DNA from: GWE2-42-39 sp963668595
Lineage (GTDB): Bacteria > Bacteroidota > Bacteroidia > Bacteroidales > Prolixibacteraceae
Assembly (NCBI GenBank): GCA_963668595.1
Contig: OY764876.1
Location: 4,340,001 to 4,404,000 of the forward strand
Length of the DNA stretch: 64,000 nucleotides
Direction: 5' to 3'
A model generated the notes under the pieces. The model was not told the origin of the DNA. It searched no databases and saw only the letters and a list, made by a program, of their open reading frames with translations. The position numbers were made by a program, and so were the translations under genes. Below, one piece after another: positions 16,790 to 24,441 of this stretch (the stretch's first letter is position 1; every line of letters begins with the position of its first letter).

Positions 16790-17535
16790 AAATAATATTG
16801 ACGAATACAAAATTGGCTGTCTGAAAGTTTAAAATAATTTTTGTTTCTGTTTTAACTTGAATTATCGTAGCTCTCTGACAGCCTTTTTAGTCTTTATTCG
16901 TTTGTCTTTTATAAGAAAAGAGATACGAAATATTGTTGAATTGTTATTGATAAAATATCTTGGTATATTTTACTTATACACTTACAGGGACTGTGTTTAT
17001 TTAAATAGCCCAGAGAATCCGATGTCAATTGGTATTGTTGCTTAATTATGTTTGATATTAGGTGTATTGGAGATTGATTTATTTTCACTCAAATTGATAC
17101 AAATGCCAATGCCCTTCTTGATTTTTGTACTTCATTTCCAATAGAGAGATGAAGAGGTTGGTCTGGTTTTTTGCATTCGTATGACGTTATGTGTCTCATT
17201 TTTGTTTAAGAAGTGGAAACTATCAGCCAAATATTTTGTTCGTTTTATTGAATTATCAATATGAATTTTTGAGGGAATGTTGTGTGTCTGTTTTTTTAAT
17301 AGTCTTGTTTGTAGGTATTTAATGTTTTTTTTGTAGTGGATTTTTGCCCCGTTGATTATAAACATAGGCATTTTTGTTTATTCTTTATATATTGCATAAC
17401 AATGAATTTTGTGATTTTGTGGGTGAATTAATATTTGAATGGATTGATACAATCTGAAAAAAGGGGCATTGTATTTGCGTTTTGTCTGTTTGTAATTATT
17501 TGTTCCCCAATTTGTTTTTTACAAAAATTATTCTA
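16790..17535. other. AT-rich intergenic region between adk and the accessory island
   Basis: About 746 bases with no gene I can support. It begins with a long-loop hairpin of the GGCTGTC/GACAGCC type (16815-16883, followed by TTTTT) that probably ends the hpt-adk transcript. Short frames at 16857-17045 (+) and 17132-17371 (-) have no family features. The sequence is visibly richer in A and T than the flanking genes. Confidence 0.6.
16815..16888 (+). terminator. Long-loop GGCTGTC/GACAGCC hairpin after adk
   Basis: GGCTGTC (16815-16821) pairs with GACAGCC (16877-16883) and is followed by TTTTT. The 55-base loop contains a second imperfect stem (AAGTTTAAAA with TTTTAACTT). The outer stem and flanking TGA/TCT match the hairpin at 896-928. 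Confidence 0.5.
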
Positions 17536-20500
17536 ATGACGAAAATTAGAGGTGTGAGAAAAAGGTTGTTTCTGGCCTTATGTTTTTTTGTGCTGGAACA
17601 ATCGATTGGTTATGCCCAAAGCAATCAGCCTCGTTCCGAGCAATTACGTCCATTTGGTCTTAGTAATTTTTTAGTTAATGGGAGCAAAGGGCAGTTTCTT
17701 GTTGTTGATGACGATGGCGAAAAGTTAAAACTAAGCAATATTGATTTTTCGACAATGGGAACAGGTATTTTGCCTGTGGCCAATGGTGGTACTGGCTCAT
17801 CGACCCAAAATTTTGTTGACCTGAGCACAACGCAAACAGTGGCGGGAGCCAAAACATGGAGCAGTTTGGGCACCTTTGGTGCAGGCTTGAATTTATCTGG
17901 CTCAGCATCCGGATATGTGGGATTTGTTGTGCCTGCTTCAGTAACCAGCTATACGCTCACATTTCCTTCATCAAAAGGCAGCAATGGGCAAGTTTTGCAA
18001 ACCAATGCTTCGGGCGTTTTAAGCTGGGTGACCCCATCAAGCTCCAGCGGAACAGTTACTTCCGTTGGCTTATCACTGCCATCAATTTTTGCCGTAAGTA
18101 ATTCACCGGTAACCAGTAGTGGAACATTGACCGGAACACTGGCCAGTCAAACTTCGAATTATGTATTTGCCGCGCCGAGCAGTGGCAACGGAACTCCCGT
18201 ATTCCGGGCTTTGGTTGCGGGTGACCTTCCATCTCTGGATTGGTCAAAGATAACGACAGGAAAACCGACAACTTTATCGGGCTACGGGATAACGGATGCT
18301 GCTTCTTCGTCGCATACGCACACCATGGAGAATCTGTCGAATGTGACTGTTACCAGCAATAGTTCTGGCGAAATATTGAAATGGAACGGTACCGCATGGG
18401 TAAATAATACATTGGCGGAAGCAGGGATTCAACCCGCGGGAAGCTATCTTGTTTCTGCTGATATTTCGGGCAAAGAAGATACGAGTAACAAAGTGACGAG
18501 TTTTTCAAGTCCAACAGATACACAGTACCCAAGTGCAAAATTGGTAAGCGATCAGTTGGGAACAAAAATGTCGAGCAGTGGTAGTTTTTATTTGGGAACT
18601 ACAAGTGTTGCAGTAAATAGAAGCTCAGCCGCACAAACCTTGTCAGGGGTAAGTGTTAGTGGTAATGCAGGTACCGCAACCAAACTCGAAACCGCCCGAG
18701 CCATCAATGGTGTTTCTTTTGATGGGACACAAGATATTACCATTGAGGCAGTTCCTTCAGTACACAATCACAGTGCAACAGAAATAACCAGTGGAACATT
18801 GGGGGTAGCACGCGGCGGAACTGGCCTTGCAAGTTATACCGCGGGAAATTATATTAATGCATCGAACTCAACAACCTTACAACAGCGTACACCAGCACAG
18901 GTATTGAGCGATATTGGTGCCGCTTCGTCAACGCATAGTCATGCTTTTTCTGCAATCACTTCCAAACCTACCACCTTATCAGGGTACGGGATAACGGATG
19001 CTGCTTCTTCCTCGCATATGCACACTATGGAGAATCTGTCGAATGTGACTGTTACCAGCAATAGTTCTGGCGAAATATTGAAATGGAACGGTACCGCATG
19101 GGTAAATAATACATTGGAAGAAGCAGGGATTCAACCCGCGGGAAGCTATCTGATTTCTGCTGATATTTCGGGCAAAGAAGATACGAGTAACAAAGTGACG
19201 AGTTTTTCAAGTCCAACAGATACACAGTACCCAAGTGCAAAATTGGTAAGCGATCAGTTGGGAACAAAAATGTCGAGCAGTGGTAGTTTTTATTTGGGAA
19301 CTACAAGTGTTGCAGTAAATAGAAGCTCAGCCGCACAAACCTTGTCAGGGGTAAGTGTTAGTGGTAATGCAGGTACTGCAACCAAACTCGAAACCGCCCG
19401 AACTATCAATGGTGTTTCGTTTGATGGAACAAGCAATATTACCATTGAAGCAGTTCCTTCTACGCACAATCACAGTGCAACAGAAATAACCAGTGGAACA
19501 TTGGCCGTAGCACGCGGCGGAACTGGCCTTGCAAGTTATACCGCGGGAAATTATATTAATGCATCGAACTCAACAACCTTACAACAGCGTACTCCAGCAC
19601 AGGTATTGAGCGATATTGGCGCCGCTTCGTCATCGCACAGTCATGCTTTTTCTGCAATCACTTCCAAACCTACCACTTTGTCAGGGTACGGAATTACCGA
19701 TGCCCAGAGTTTGGATGGAGATTTAACATCGATAGCTGGCCTTGCTGGGACATCAGGAATATTGAAGAAAACGGCAGCCAACACCTGGACGCTGGATACG
19801 AATAGTTACCTGAGTTCGGAAGTTGACGGATCGGTAACGAACGAGATTCAGAATTTGAGTTATACCGCATCAACGCGGGTTTTGGCTATCGATGGAACAG
19901 GATCAACAGATGTGACTTTGCCTGTTGCCACAACGACAGATGCAGGTTTAATGTCCTCGACAGACAAGAGTAAATTGGATGGAGTTGCTACGGGCGCGAA
20001 TAACTACAGCCACCCAAATCATACCGGCGATGTAACTTCAGTTGGCGATGGAGCAACGACAATTGCAGCCGGAGCGGTTACTTTAGCAAAGATGGCCAAT
20101 ATGGCAACTTCTTCGTTAATTTACCGGAAAACGGCAGGCACGGGAGCTCCTGAGGTACAGACATTGTCAACATTAAAAACAGATTTAGGACTTACAGGAA
20201 CCAACAGTGGAGATCAGACGATCACTTTAACCGGAAATGTAACGGGAAGTGGAACAGGTTCGTTTGCCACAACGATCGCCAACAATGCGGTAACGTATGC
20301 CAAGATGCAGACAGTAACGGCAAGCCGTTTGTTGGGCAACCCGACGGCCTCGGCAGCAGTCCCATCAGAAATAAGTATAGGTAGCGGATTGAGCTTGACA
20401 ACGGGCGGTGTTTTATCTGCAACCGGAACAGGCGGAACAGTTACTTCCGTTGGCTTATCACTGCCATCAATTTTTACCGTAAGTAATTCACCGGTAACGG

Positions 20501-21102
20501 GTAGTGGAACATTGACCGGAACACTGGCCAGTCAAACTTCGAATTATGTATTTGCCGCGCCGAGCAGTGGCAACGGAACTCCCGTATTCCGGGCTTTGGT
20601 TGCGGGTGACCTTCCTTCCATTGATTTGACCTCCAAAGTGACAGGTGTTTTGCCTTTAGCCAATGGTGGCACCGGTTCATCAACCAAAAATTTTGTTGAC
20701 CTGAGCACAATGCAAACTGTGGCGGGAGCCAAGACATGGAGCAATTCTGGTACTTTTAGAGCTGGTATTACCGTAGGAACTTCTACTACCACTTATACAC
20801 TACCGACTGCACGAGGTACTGCCGACCAACTGCTAAAAACCGATGGCTCCGGAAATGTTGAGTGGAAACAACTTGCTACTTATACCGAATCGTTTGAAGT
20901 GGCAGCATCTCCCGCAACGACTTACGCATTAAGCAAGACGGCATTGGCGAGTGATACGGATTACAGTTGCCGGGTTTCTGTAAATGGGATGGAGTTAAAT
21001 AATGCGCAATACAATCTGTCGTCGTCGCAGCTAACAATTGATGCTTCTCTTGTTTTAGCTGAATTTGATAAGATTACAATAACGTATAATTATTGGAGAT
21101 AG
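17536..21102 (+). CDS. Exported phage-tail-fibre-like repeat protein, 1188 aa
   Basis: A large secreted protein made mostly of repeats seen in phage tail fibres: ATKLETARTINGVSFDGT, ARGGTGLASYTAGNYI, SHSHAFSAITSKPTTLSGYGITDA, and LANGGTGSST. The ATG at 17536 begins a signal peptide (MTKIRGVRKRLFLALCFFVL, ending GYAQ), unlike true phage fibres; the frame is also open 54 bases upstream. Residues about 243-476 and 477-710 are near-identical 234-residue tandem repeats with nine differences. The unique C-terminal domain (about 1110-1188, ending ITITYNYWR) may be the tip. No chaperone peptidase domain and no clear T9SS sorting domain is seen. Three further exported proteins follow. A fibrous surface adhesin is my inference. 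Confidence 0.8.
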   Translation: MTKIRGVRKRLFLALCFFVLEQSIGYAQSNQPRSEQLRPFGLSNFLVNGSKGQFLVVDDDGEKLKLSNIDFSTMGTGILPVANGGTGSSTQNFVDLSTTQTVAGAKTWSSLGTFGAGLNLSGSASGYVGFVVPASVTSYTLTFPSSKGSNGQVLQTNASGVLSWVTPSSSSGTVTSVGLSLPSIFAVSNSPVTSSGTLTGTLASQTSNYVFAAPSSGNGTPVFRALVAGDLPSLDWSKITTGKPTTLSGYGITDAASSSHTHTMENLSNVTVTSNSSGEILKWNGTAWVNNTLAEAGIQPAGSYLVSADISGKEDTSNKVTSFSSPTDTQYPSAKLVSDQLGTKMSSSGSFYLGTTSVAVNRSSAAQTLSGVSVSGNAGTATKLETARAINGVSFDGTQDITIEAVPSVHNHSATEITSGTLGVARGGTGLASYTAGNYINASNSTTLQQRTPAQVLSDIGAASSTHSHAFSAITSKPTTLSGYGITDAASSSHMHTMENLSNVTVTSNSSGEILKWNGTAWVNNTLEEAGIQPAGSYLISADISGKEDTSNKVTSFSSPTDTQYPSAKLVSDQLGTKMSSSGSFYLGTTSVAVNRSSAAQTLSGVSVSGNAGTATKLETARTINGVSFDGTSNITIEAVPSTHNHSATEITSGTLAVARGGTGLASYTAGNYINASNSTTLQQRTPAQVLSDIGAASSSHSHAFSAITSKPTTLSGYGITDAQSLDGDLTSIAGLAGTSGILKKTAANTWTLDTNSYLSSEVDGSVTNEIQNLSYTASTRVLAIDGTGSTDVTLPVATTTDAGLMSSTDKSKLDGVATGANNYSHPNHTGDVTSVGDGATTIAAGAVTLAKMANMATSSLIYRKTAGTGAPEVQTLSTLKTDLGLTGTNSGDQTITLTGNVTGSGTGSFATTIANNAVTYAKMQTVTASRLLGNPTASAAVPSEISIGSGLSLTTGGVLSATGTGGTVTSVGLSLPSIFTVSNSPVTGSGTLTGTLASQTSNYVFAAPSSGNGTPVFRALVAGDLPSIDLTSKVTGVLPLANGGTGSSTKNFVDLSTMQTVAGAKTWSNSGTFRAGITVGTSTTTYTLPTARGTADQLLKTDGSGNVEWKQLATYTESFEVAASPATTYALSKTALASDTDYSCRVSVNGMELNNAQYNLSSSQLTIDASLVLAEFDKITITYNYWR
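17761..17862 (+). repeat. Outer repeat arm A, copy 1 (copy 2 at 20641-20742)
   Basis: About 102 bases encoding TGILPVANGGTGSST and the following NFVDLSTTQTVAGAKTWS recur 2880 bases downstream at 20641-20742 with a small number of substitutions. Confidence 0.75.
18048..18232 (+). repeat. Outer repeat arm B, copy 1 (copy 2 at 20433-20617)
   Basis: About 185 bases encoding GTVTSVGLSLPSIF through FRALVAGDLPS recur at 20433-20617, 2385 bases (795 codons) downstream, almost unchanged at DNA level. Confidence 0.8.
18262..19701 (+). repeat. 702-bp in-frame tandem duplication with partial third copy
   Basis: Copy 1 is 18262-18963, copy 2 is 18964-19665, and the first 36 bases recur at 19666-19701. 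The two full copies encode 234 residues each and differ at nine positions (for example His-Thr-His to His-Met-His, and Thr-Gln-Asp to Thr-Ser-Asn). Confidence 0.92.
20433..20617 (+). repeat. Outer repeat arm B, copy 2
   Basis: Second copy of the block at 18048-18232. In this copy arm A (20641-20742) follows arm B, whereas in the N-terminal half arm A (17761-17862) precedes arm B. Confidence 0.8.
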
Positions 21103-21140
21103 GTGTTTACACTGAAAGATAAAAGCAAGTGAAGAGCGAG

Positions 21141-21171
21141 TCAGGGTTTCACTCAAAGTGAAGCCCTGACT
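21141..21171 (+). other. 14-bp hairpin between fibre gene and first FISUMP gene
   Basis: GTCAGGGTTTCACT (21141-21154) pairs with AGTGAAGCCCTGAC (21158-21171) around a CAA loop, with one G-U pair. No T tract follows on the plus strand, so it may be a processing or stability hairpin, or a weak bidirectional terminator. Confidence 0.6.
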
Positions 21172-21197
21172 AAACCTCCACTAAAAACAAATAATCA

Positions 21198-23330
21198 ATG
21201 AGTAAAATAATCGTATTCCTGGCCATATTTTTATTTGCGGCGAATAGCATATGGGGACAGGTAACACCTGTTGCGGCGTATCGTATTGCGAATAACAGTA
21301 CTGCTGTTGGGGCAAATATGCCCGTTGGTACACAAATTTTTAGTATTGCCGAACAAAAACTTTATGTGGTCGTACGTGCCGTATCTTCCTCCATTACAAT
21401 AGAAACAGGATTGGGTGATTCGAATCCTTATTTTAAAGAAATAAATGGTATTACACTCACTACGACTCCTTCTGCAAAAGATGTTTCAATCAGTGGTACG
21501 GCGGCAATTGCTTCTACTTTAACCGGAAATTATACTTATATTGCTTCGCAAACGACTGGCTTATCCGAAGGGACTTCAACATTTAAATGGTATTATGCTT
21601 CTGATGCATCAGGTAGTGACAAGATGGCTATTGGTGGGGCAACAGATATAACATATACGGTCGCATCTCCTGTTGAAATGGAAAATTATGTGGCATTTGG
21701 AGTTACTCCGGTTTCTATAGATGGAAAAATAGGTGAAGAAGTTTTTAGCTCGTGGGTAAATGTAATTATCACAGCACCTGATGGTACTTTTATTGCTGAT
21801 CTTACCAGCACTACAGGACGTGTTTGGATGGATCGAAATTTGGGTGCTTCACGAGAGGCTGTTAGTGATGATGATTATCTTGCTTATGGTTCGCTCTTTC
21901 AGTGGGGACGGGCAGCTGATGGGCATGAAAAAGTTATTAATGTTAGTTATAATAGCGCAACTGCTGTAAATGGGACTACTAATACATTGAGTACCTCAAC
22001 AGACCCCGGGCATTCGCTATTTATTATCAACTCGAATAGTCCGTATGATTGGTTAAGTTCACAGCAGAGTGATTTGTGGTGGAATGGTGAAGTCGCCGGA
22101 AGTAATAATCCTTGTCCGACAGGGTATCATGTGCCGACCTATGCCGAGTGGATGGATGAAGTTGCTGCAGGCATAACTGGAACAATTACTGGTTATTCTC
22201 AGTTGAAATTAACCTTGGCATGTCAACGGAGTTATGTTAATGGGTCTGTAGGATGGGGTAGTTGCGCAAATTATTGGATGAGTACAATTTATCAAACGCG
22301 GGCAGATAATTTGAGTGTTTGTGGTGGTAGTGCATCCCGAAATACGAGTAACCGAGCATATGGCTATAGTGTAAGATGTATTAAATCGTTAGATATACCT
22401 GTTGCTGAAAGCGTATTAATTAATGGTTCTGTTTCGACTGGCGGTACAGTAACCGGAAATTATACCTACAAAGTACCACAAACTGGTTCTCCTGAAGGGT
22501 ATAGTATTTATAAATGGTATTATGCTACGGATGCACAGGGAACAGGGAAAACGCTTATTAACGGAGCTGTAGATATTAGTTATACGATTGCTTCCCCTGT
22601 TGTTGCTAATAAATATTTAGCCTTTGGAGTTACTCCGGTTTCTGCGGAAGGAAAAGTAGGAACAGAAGTTTTAAGTTCTTGGGAAAAAGTACTTCTTGCG
22701 GCCTCTGATGGTACTCTTGTTGTTGAACTTACTAGTCCTACAGGAAGAATATGGATGGATCGTAATTTGGGAGCCACTCAAACTGCTACCAGCAGTACTG
22801 ATTACCTTGCTTACGGCTCATTTTTTCAATGGTGCCGTGCTGCTGATGGACATGAAAAAATTACGTGGGCGAGTAGTACTACCGGAACCCCAGTAAATGG
22901 TACAACTAGTACATTAAGTACTACTTCTAATCCAGAGCACTCACTATTTATTGTCAATAATAGTAGTCCTTATGACTGGTTAAGTTCGCAGCAGAGCAAC
23001 GGTGATCTATGGTGGAACGGGAGTGCCACTGGGGCTAACACCCCCTGCCCAACAGGTTATCATGTGCCGACCCAAGCTGAATGGCAAGTTGAAATTGCAG
23101 CTGGTATTAGCAATTCGGTTACGGCTTTTAGTAGTCTAAAATTGTCTTTATCTGGTTTTCGTTATAGCACTTCCGGTTCGTTGTTTAATGTCAGTAGCTT
23201 TGGCGCTTATTGGAGTAGCTCAGTTGGCGGGACTAATGCCTATGGTATAACCATTGATGGGAGTAGTGCTCGAATGGAGGGTGTTAGCCGGACGTTTGGC
23301 TTTAATGTGAGGTGTATAAAGACTCAGTAG
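21198..23330 (+). CDS. Exported protein with two FISUMP domains, 710 aa
   Basis: FISUMP (Fibrobacter succinogenes major paralogous) domain protein. In order: signal peptide 1-20 (ending IWGQ); an N-terminal module 21-82 (YRIANNSTAVGANMPVGTQ, NPYFKEI) shared with the next gene; an Ig-like segment about 97-190; FISUMP 1 at about 200-396 (GRVWMDRNLGAS, YGSLFQWGRAADGHE, CPTGYHVPTYAEW, SVRCIK); a second Ig-like segment about 405-500; and FISUMP 2 at about 505-709. The last 60 residues of each FISUMP differ most, while the first part is highly conserved. The gene follows the tail-fibre-like gene on the same strand. Function is unknown; a surface structural or binding role is inferred from export and neighbours. 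Confidence 0.85.
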   Translation: MSKIIVFLAIFLFAANSIWGQVTPVAAYRIANNSTAVGANMPVGTQIFSIAEQKLYVVVRAVSSSITIETGLGDSNPYFKEINGITLTTTPSAKDVSISGTAAIASTLTGNYTYIASQTTGLSEGTSTFKWYYASDASGSDKMAIGGATDITYTVASPVEMENYVAFGVTPVSIDGKIGEEVFSSWVNVIITAPDGTFIADLTSTTGRVWMDRNLGASREAVSDDDYLAYGSLFQWGRAADGHEKVINVSYNSATAVNGTTNTLSTSTDPGHSLFIINSNSPYDWLSSQQSDLWWNGEVAGSNNPCPTGYHVPTYAEWMDEVAAGITGTITGYSQLKLTLACQRSYVNGSVGWGSCANYWMSTIYQTRADNLSVCGGSASRNTSNRAYGYSVRCIKSLDIPVAESVLINGSVSTGGTVTGNYTYKVPQTGSPEGYSIYKWYYATDAQGTGKTLINGAVDISYTIASPVVANKYLAFGVTPVSAEGKVGTEVLSSWEKVLLAASDGTLVVELTSPTGRIWMDRNLGATQTATSSTDYLAYGSFFQWCRAADGHEKITWASSTTGTPVNGTTSTLSTTSNPEHSLFIVNNSSPYDWLSSQQSNGDLWWNGSATGANTPCPTGYHVPTQAEWQVEIAAGISNSVTAFSSLKLSLSGFRYSTSGSLFNVSSFGAYWSSSVGGTNAYGITIDGSSARMEGVSRTFGFNVRCIKTQ

Positions 23331-23352
23331 AAAAGAAATCCCCCTCGTCTGG

Positions 23353-23371
23353 CGCGAGACTTAGTCTCGTG
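23353..23371. repeat. REP-like palindrome between the FISUMP genes
   Basis: CGCGAGAC, loop TTA, GTCTCGTG. It resembles the palindrome inside the HAD gene at 10876-10895 (both have GGC[AG]CGAG in one arm and CTCGTG in the other). No T tract follows, so it is unlikely to be a terminator. Confidence 0.5.
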
Positions 23372-23485
23372 TTCTACATATAGATTGCAGACTTAGTCAG
23401 CTCTTTAGTAATAGAATAATAGATTGACTTGTTAGGTGTCAGAAAGGGAATTCTGCCTACAACGAATGAATAAAAAGAATAAACT

Positions 23486-24385
23486 ATGAGTAGAGTAATC
23501 ATATTAATGACGATATTTTTATTTGCCGGATATTGGGCTTTTGGGCAGGCAACACCCGTAGAGCGTTATCGCATTGCCAATAATACCACTGCAATGGGAG
23601 TAAATATGCCTACGGGTACGCAGGTATTCGATGTGGCCGGACAAAAGCTATATATTGCATTAAAAGCTGTTCCGGCTACTATTACCATAAAAACCGGATT
23701 AGCGGATTCTAATCCTTATTTTAAAGAATTTGCGTCTATCTCCATTCCTGTTTATGCTCCCGATGGCACAGAAGTCGTTGAACTTGTCAGCTCCAGTGGT
23801 CGTATTTGGATGGATCGCAACTTGGGCGCCACTCAAGCTGCGACCAGCGAAACCGATTACTTGGCTTATGGCTCAATTTTTCAGTGGTGCAGGGCAGCCG
23901 ATGGGCATGAAAAAATTACATGGACTAGCAGTACTGCAGGAACTCCGGTAAATGGTACTACCAGCACATTAAGTACATCAACAGATCCAGGGCACTCTCT
24001 GTTTATTATTTGTCCAGATAGCCCTTATGACTGGTTAAGTTCGCATCAGATGACTGGTGGTTTGTGGTGGAACGGTAGCTTGGCTGGATCTAATAGCCCT
24101 TGTCCAACGGGTTATCATGTGCCAACTAAGGCTGAGTGGCAGGCCGAAATTTCGGTAGGTATAAACAATACTACCACTGCATATAGTCAACTAAAACTGA
24201 CAAGAGGGGCTGCTCGTAGAAACAATGATGCGTTGATCTATATGCCTGATAGTCATGCTTATTATTGGAGTAGCACAGATTATGGAGGCGATGCCTTGTG
24301 TTTTTTTTGTTATAGTGAGGGTGCTTTAATCCAGGGGCTGCATAGAGCAAATGGCCTTAGAGTACGTTGCATAAAAAATCAGTAG
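23486..24385 (+). CDS. Exported protein with one FISUMP domain, 299 aa
   Basis: A shorter paralogue of the preceding gene: signal peptide 1-20 (ending AFGQ), the same N-terminal module at 21-82 (ERYRIANNTTAMGVNMPTGTQ, NPYFKEF), then directly one FISUMP domain at about 90-298 (GRIWMDRNLGATQAATS, YGSIFQWCRAADGHEK, CPTGYHVPTKAEW, RVRCIK). The Ig-like segments of the 710-residue paralogue are absent. The first two thirds of the FISUMP domain are close to FISUMP 2 of the neighbour, whereas the last 60 residues are very different and contain a Cys pair (FFCY region). It was probably produced by duplication. Function unknown. Confidence 0.85.
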   Translation: MSRVIILMTIFLFAGYWAFGQATPVERYRIANNTTAMGVNMPTGTQVFDVAGQKLYIALKAVPATITIKTGLADSNPYFKEFASISIPVYAPDGTEVVELVSSSGRIWMDRNLGATQAATSETDYLAYGSIFQWCRAADGHEKITWTSSTAGTPVNGTTSTLSTSTDPGHSLFIICPDSPYDWLSSHQMTGGLWWNGSLAGSNSPCPTGYHVPTKAEWQAEISVGINNTTTAYSQLKLTRGAARRNNDALIYMPDSHAYYWSSTDYGGDALCFFCYSEGALIQGLHRANGLRVRCIKNQ

Positions 24386-24441
24386 CAGAGAGGATTTGTA
24401 AATAGTAAATTGCTGAATAATAGATATTTATAATTCTATAA

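Noticed and set aside
17132..17371. 79-codon minus-strand frame between adk and the fibre gene
   Set aside because: Lys/Asn-rich composition reflects the AT-rich DNA; no motif, leader or helix pattern supports a gene.
21198..24385. Diversity-generating retroelement acting on the FISUMP tips
   Set aside because: The variable C-terminal ends recall DGR targets, but the three tips differ at all kinds of bases, including synonymous sites in the shared VRCIK end, rather than only at adenines, and there is no reverse transcriptase or template repeat in the window.
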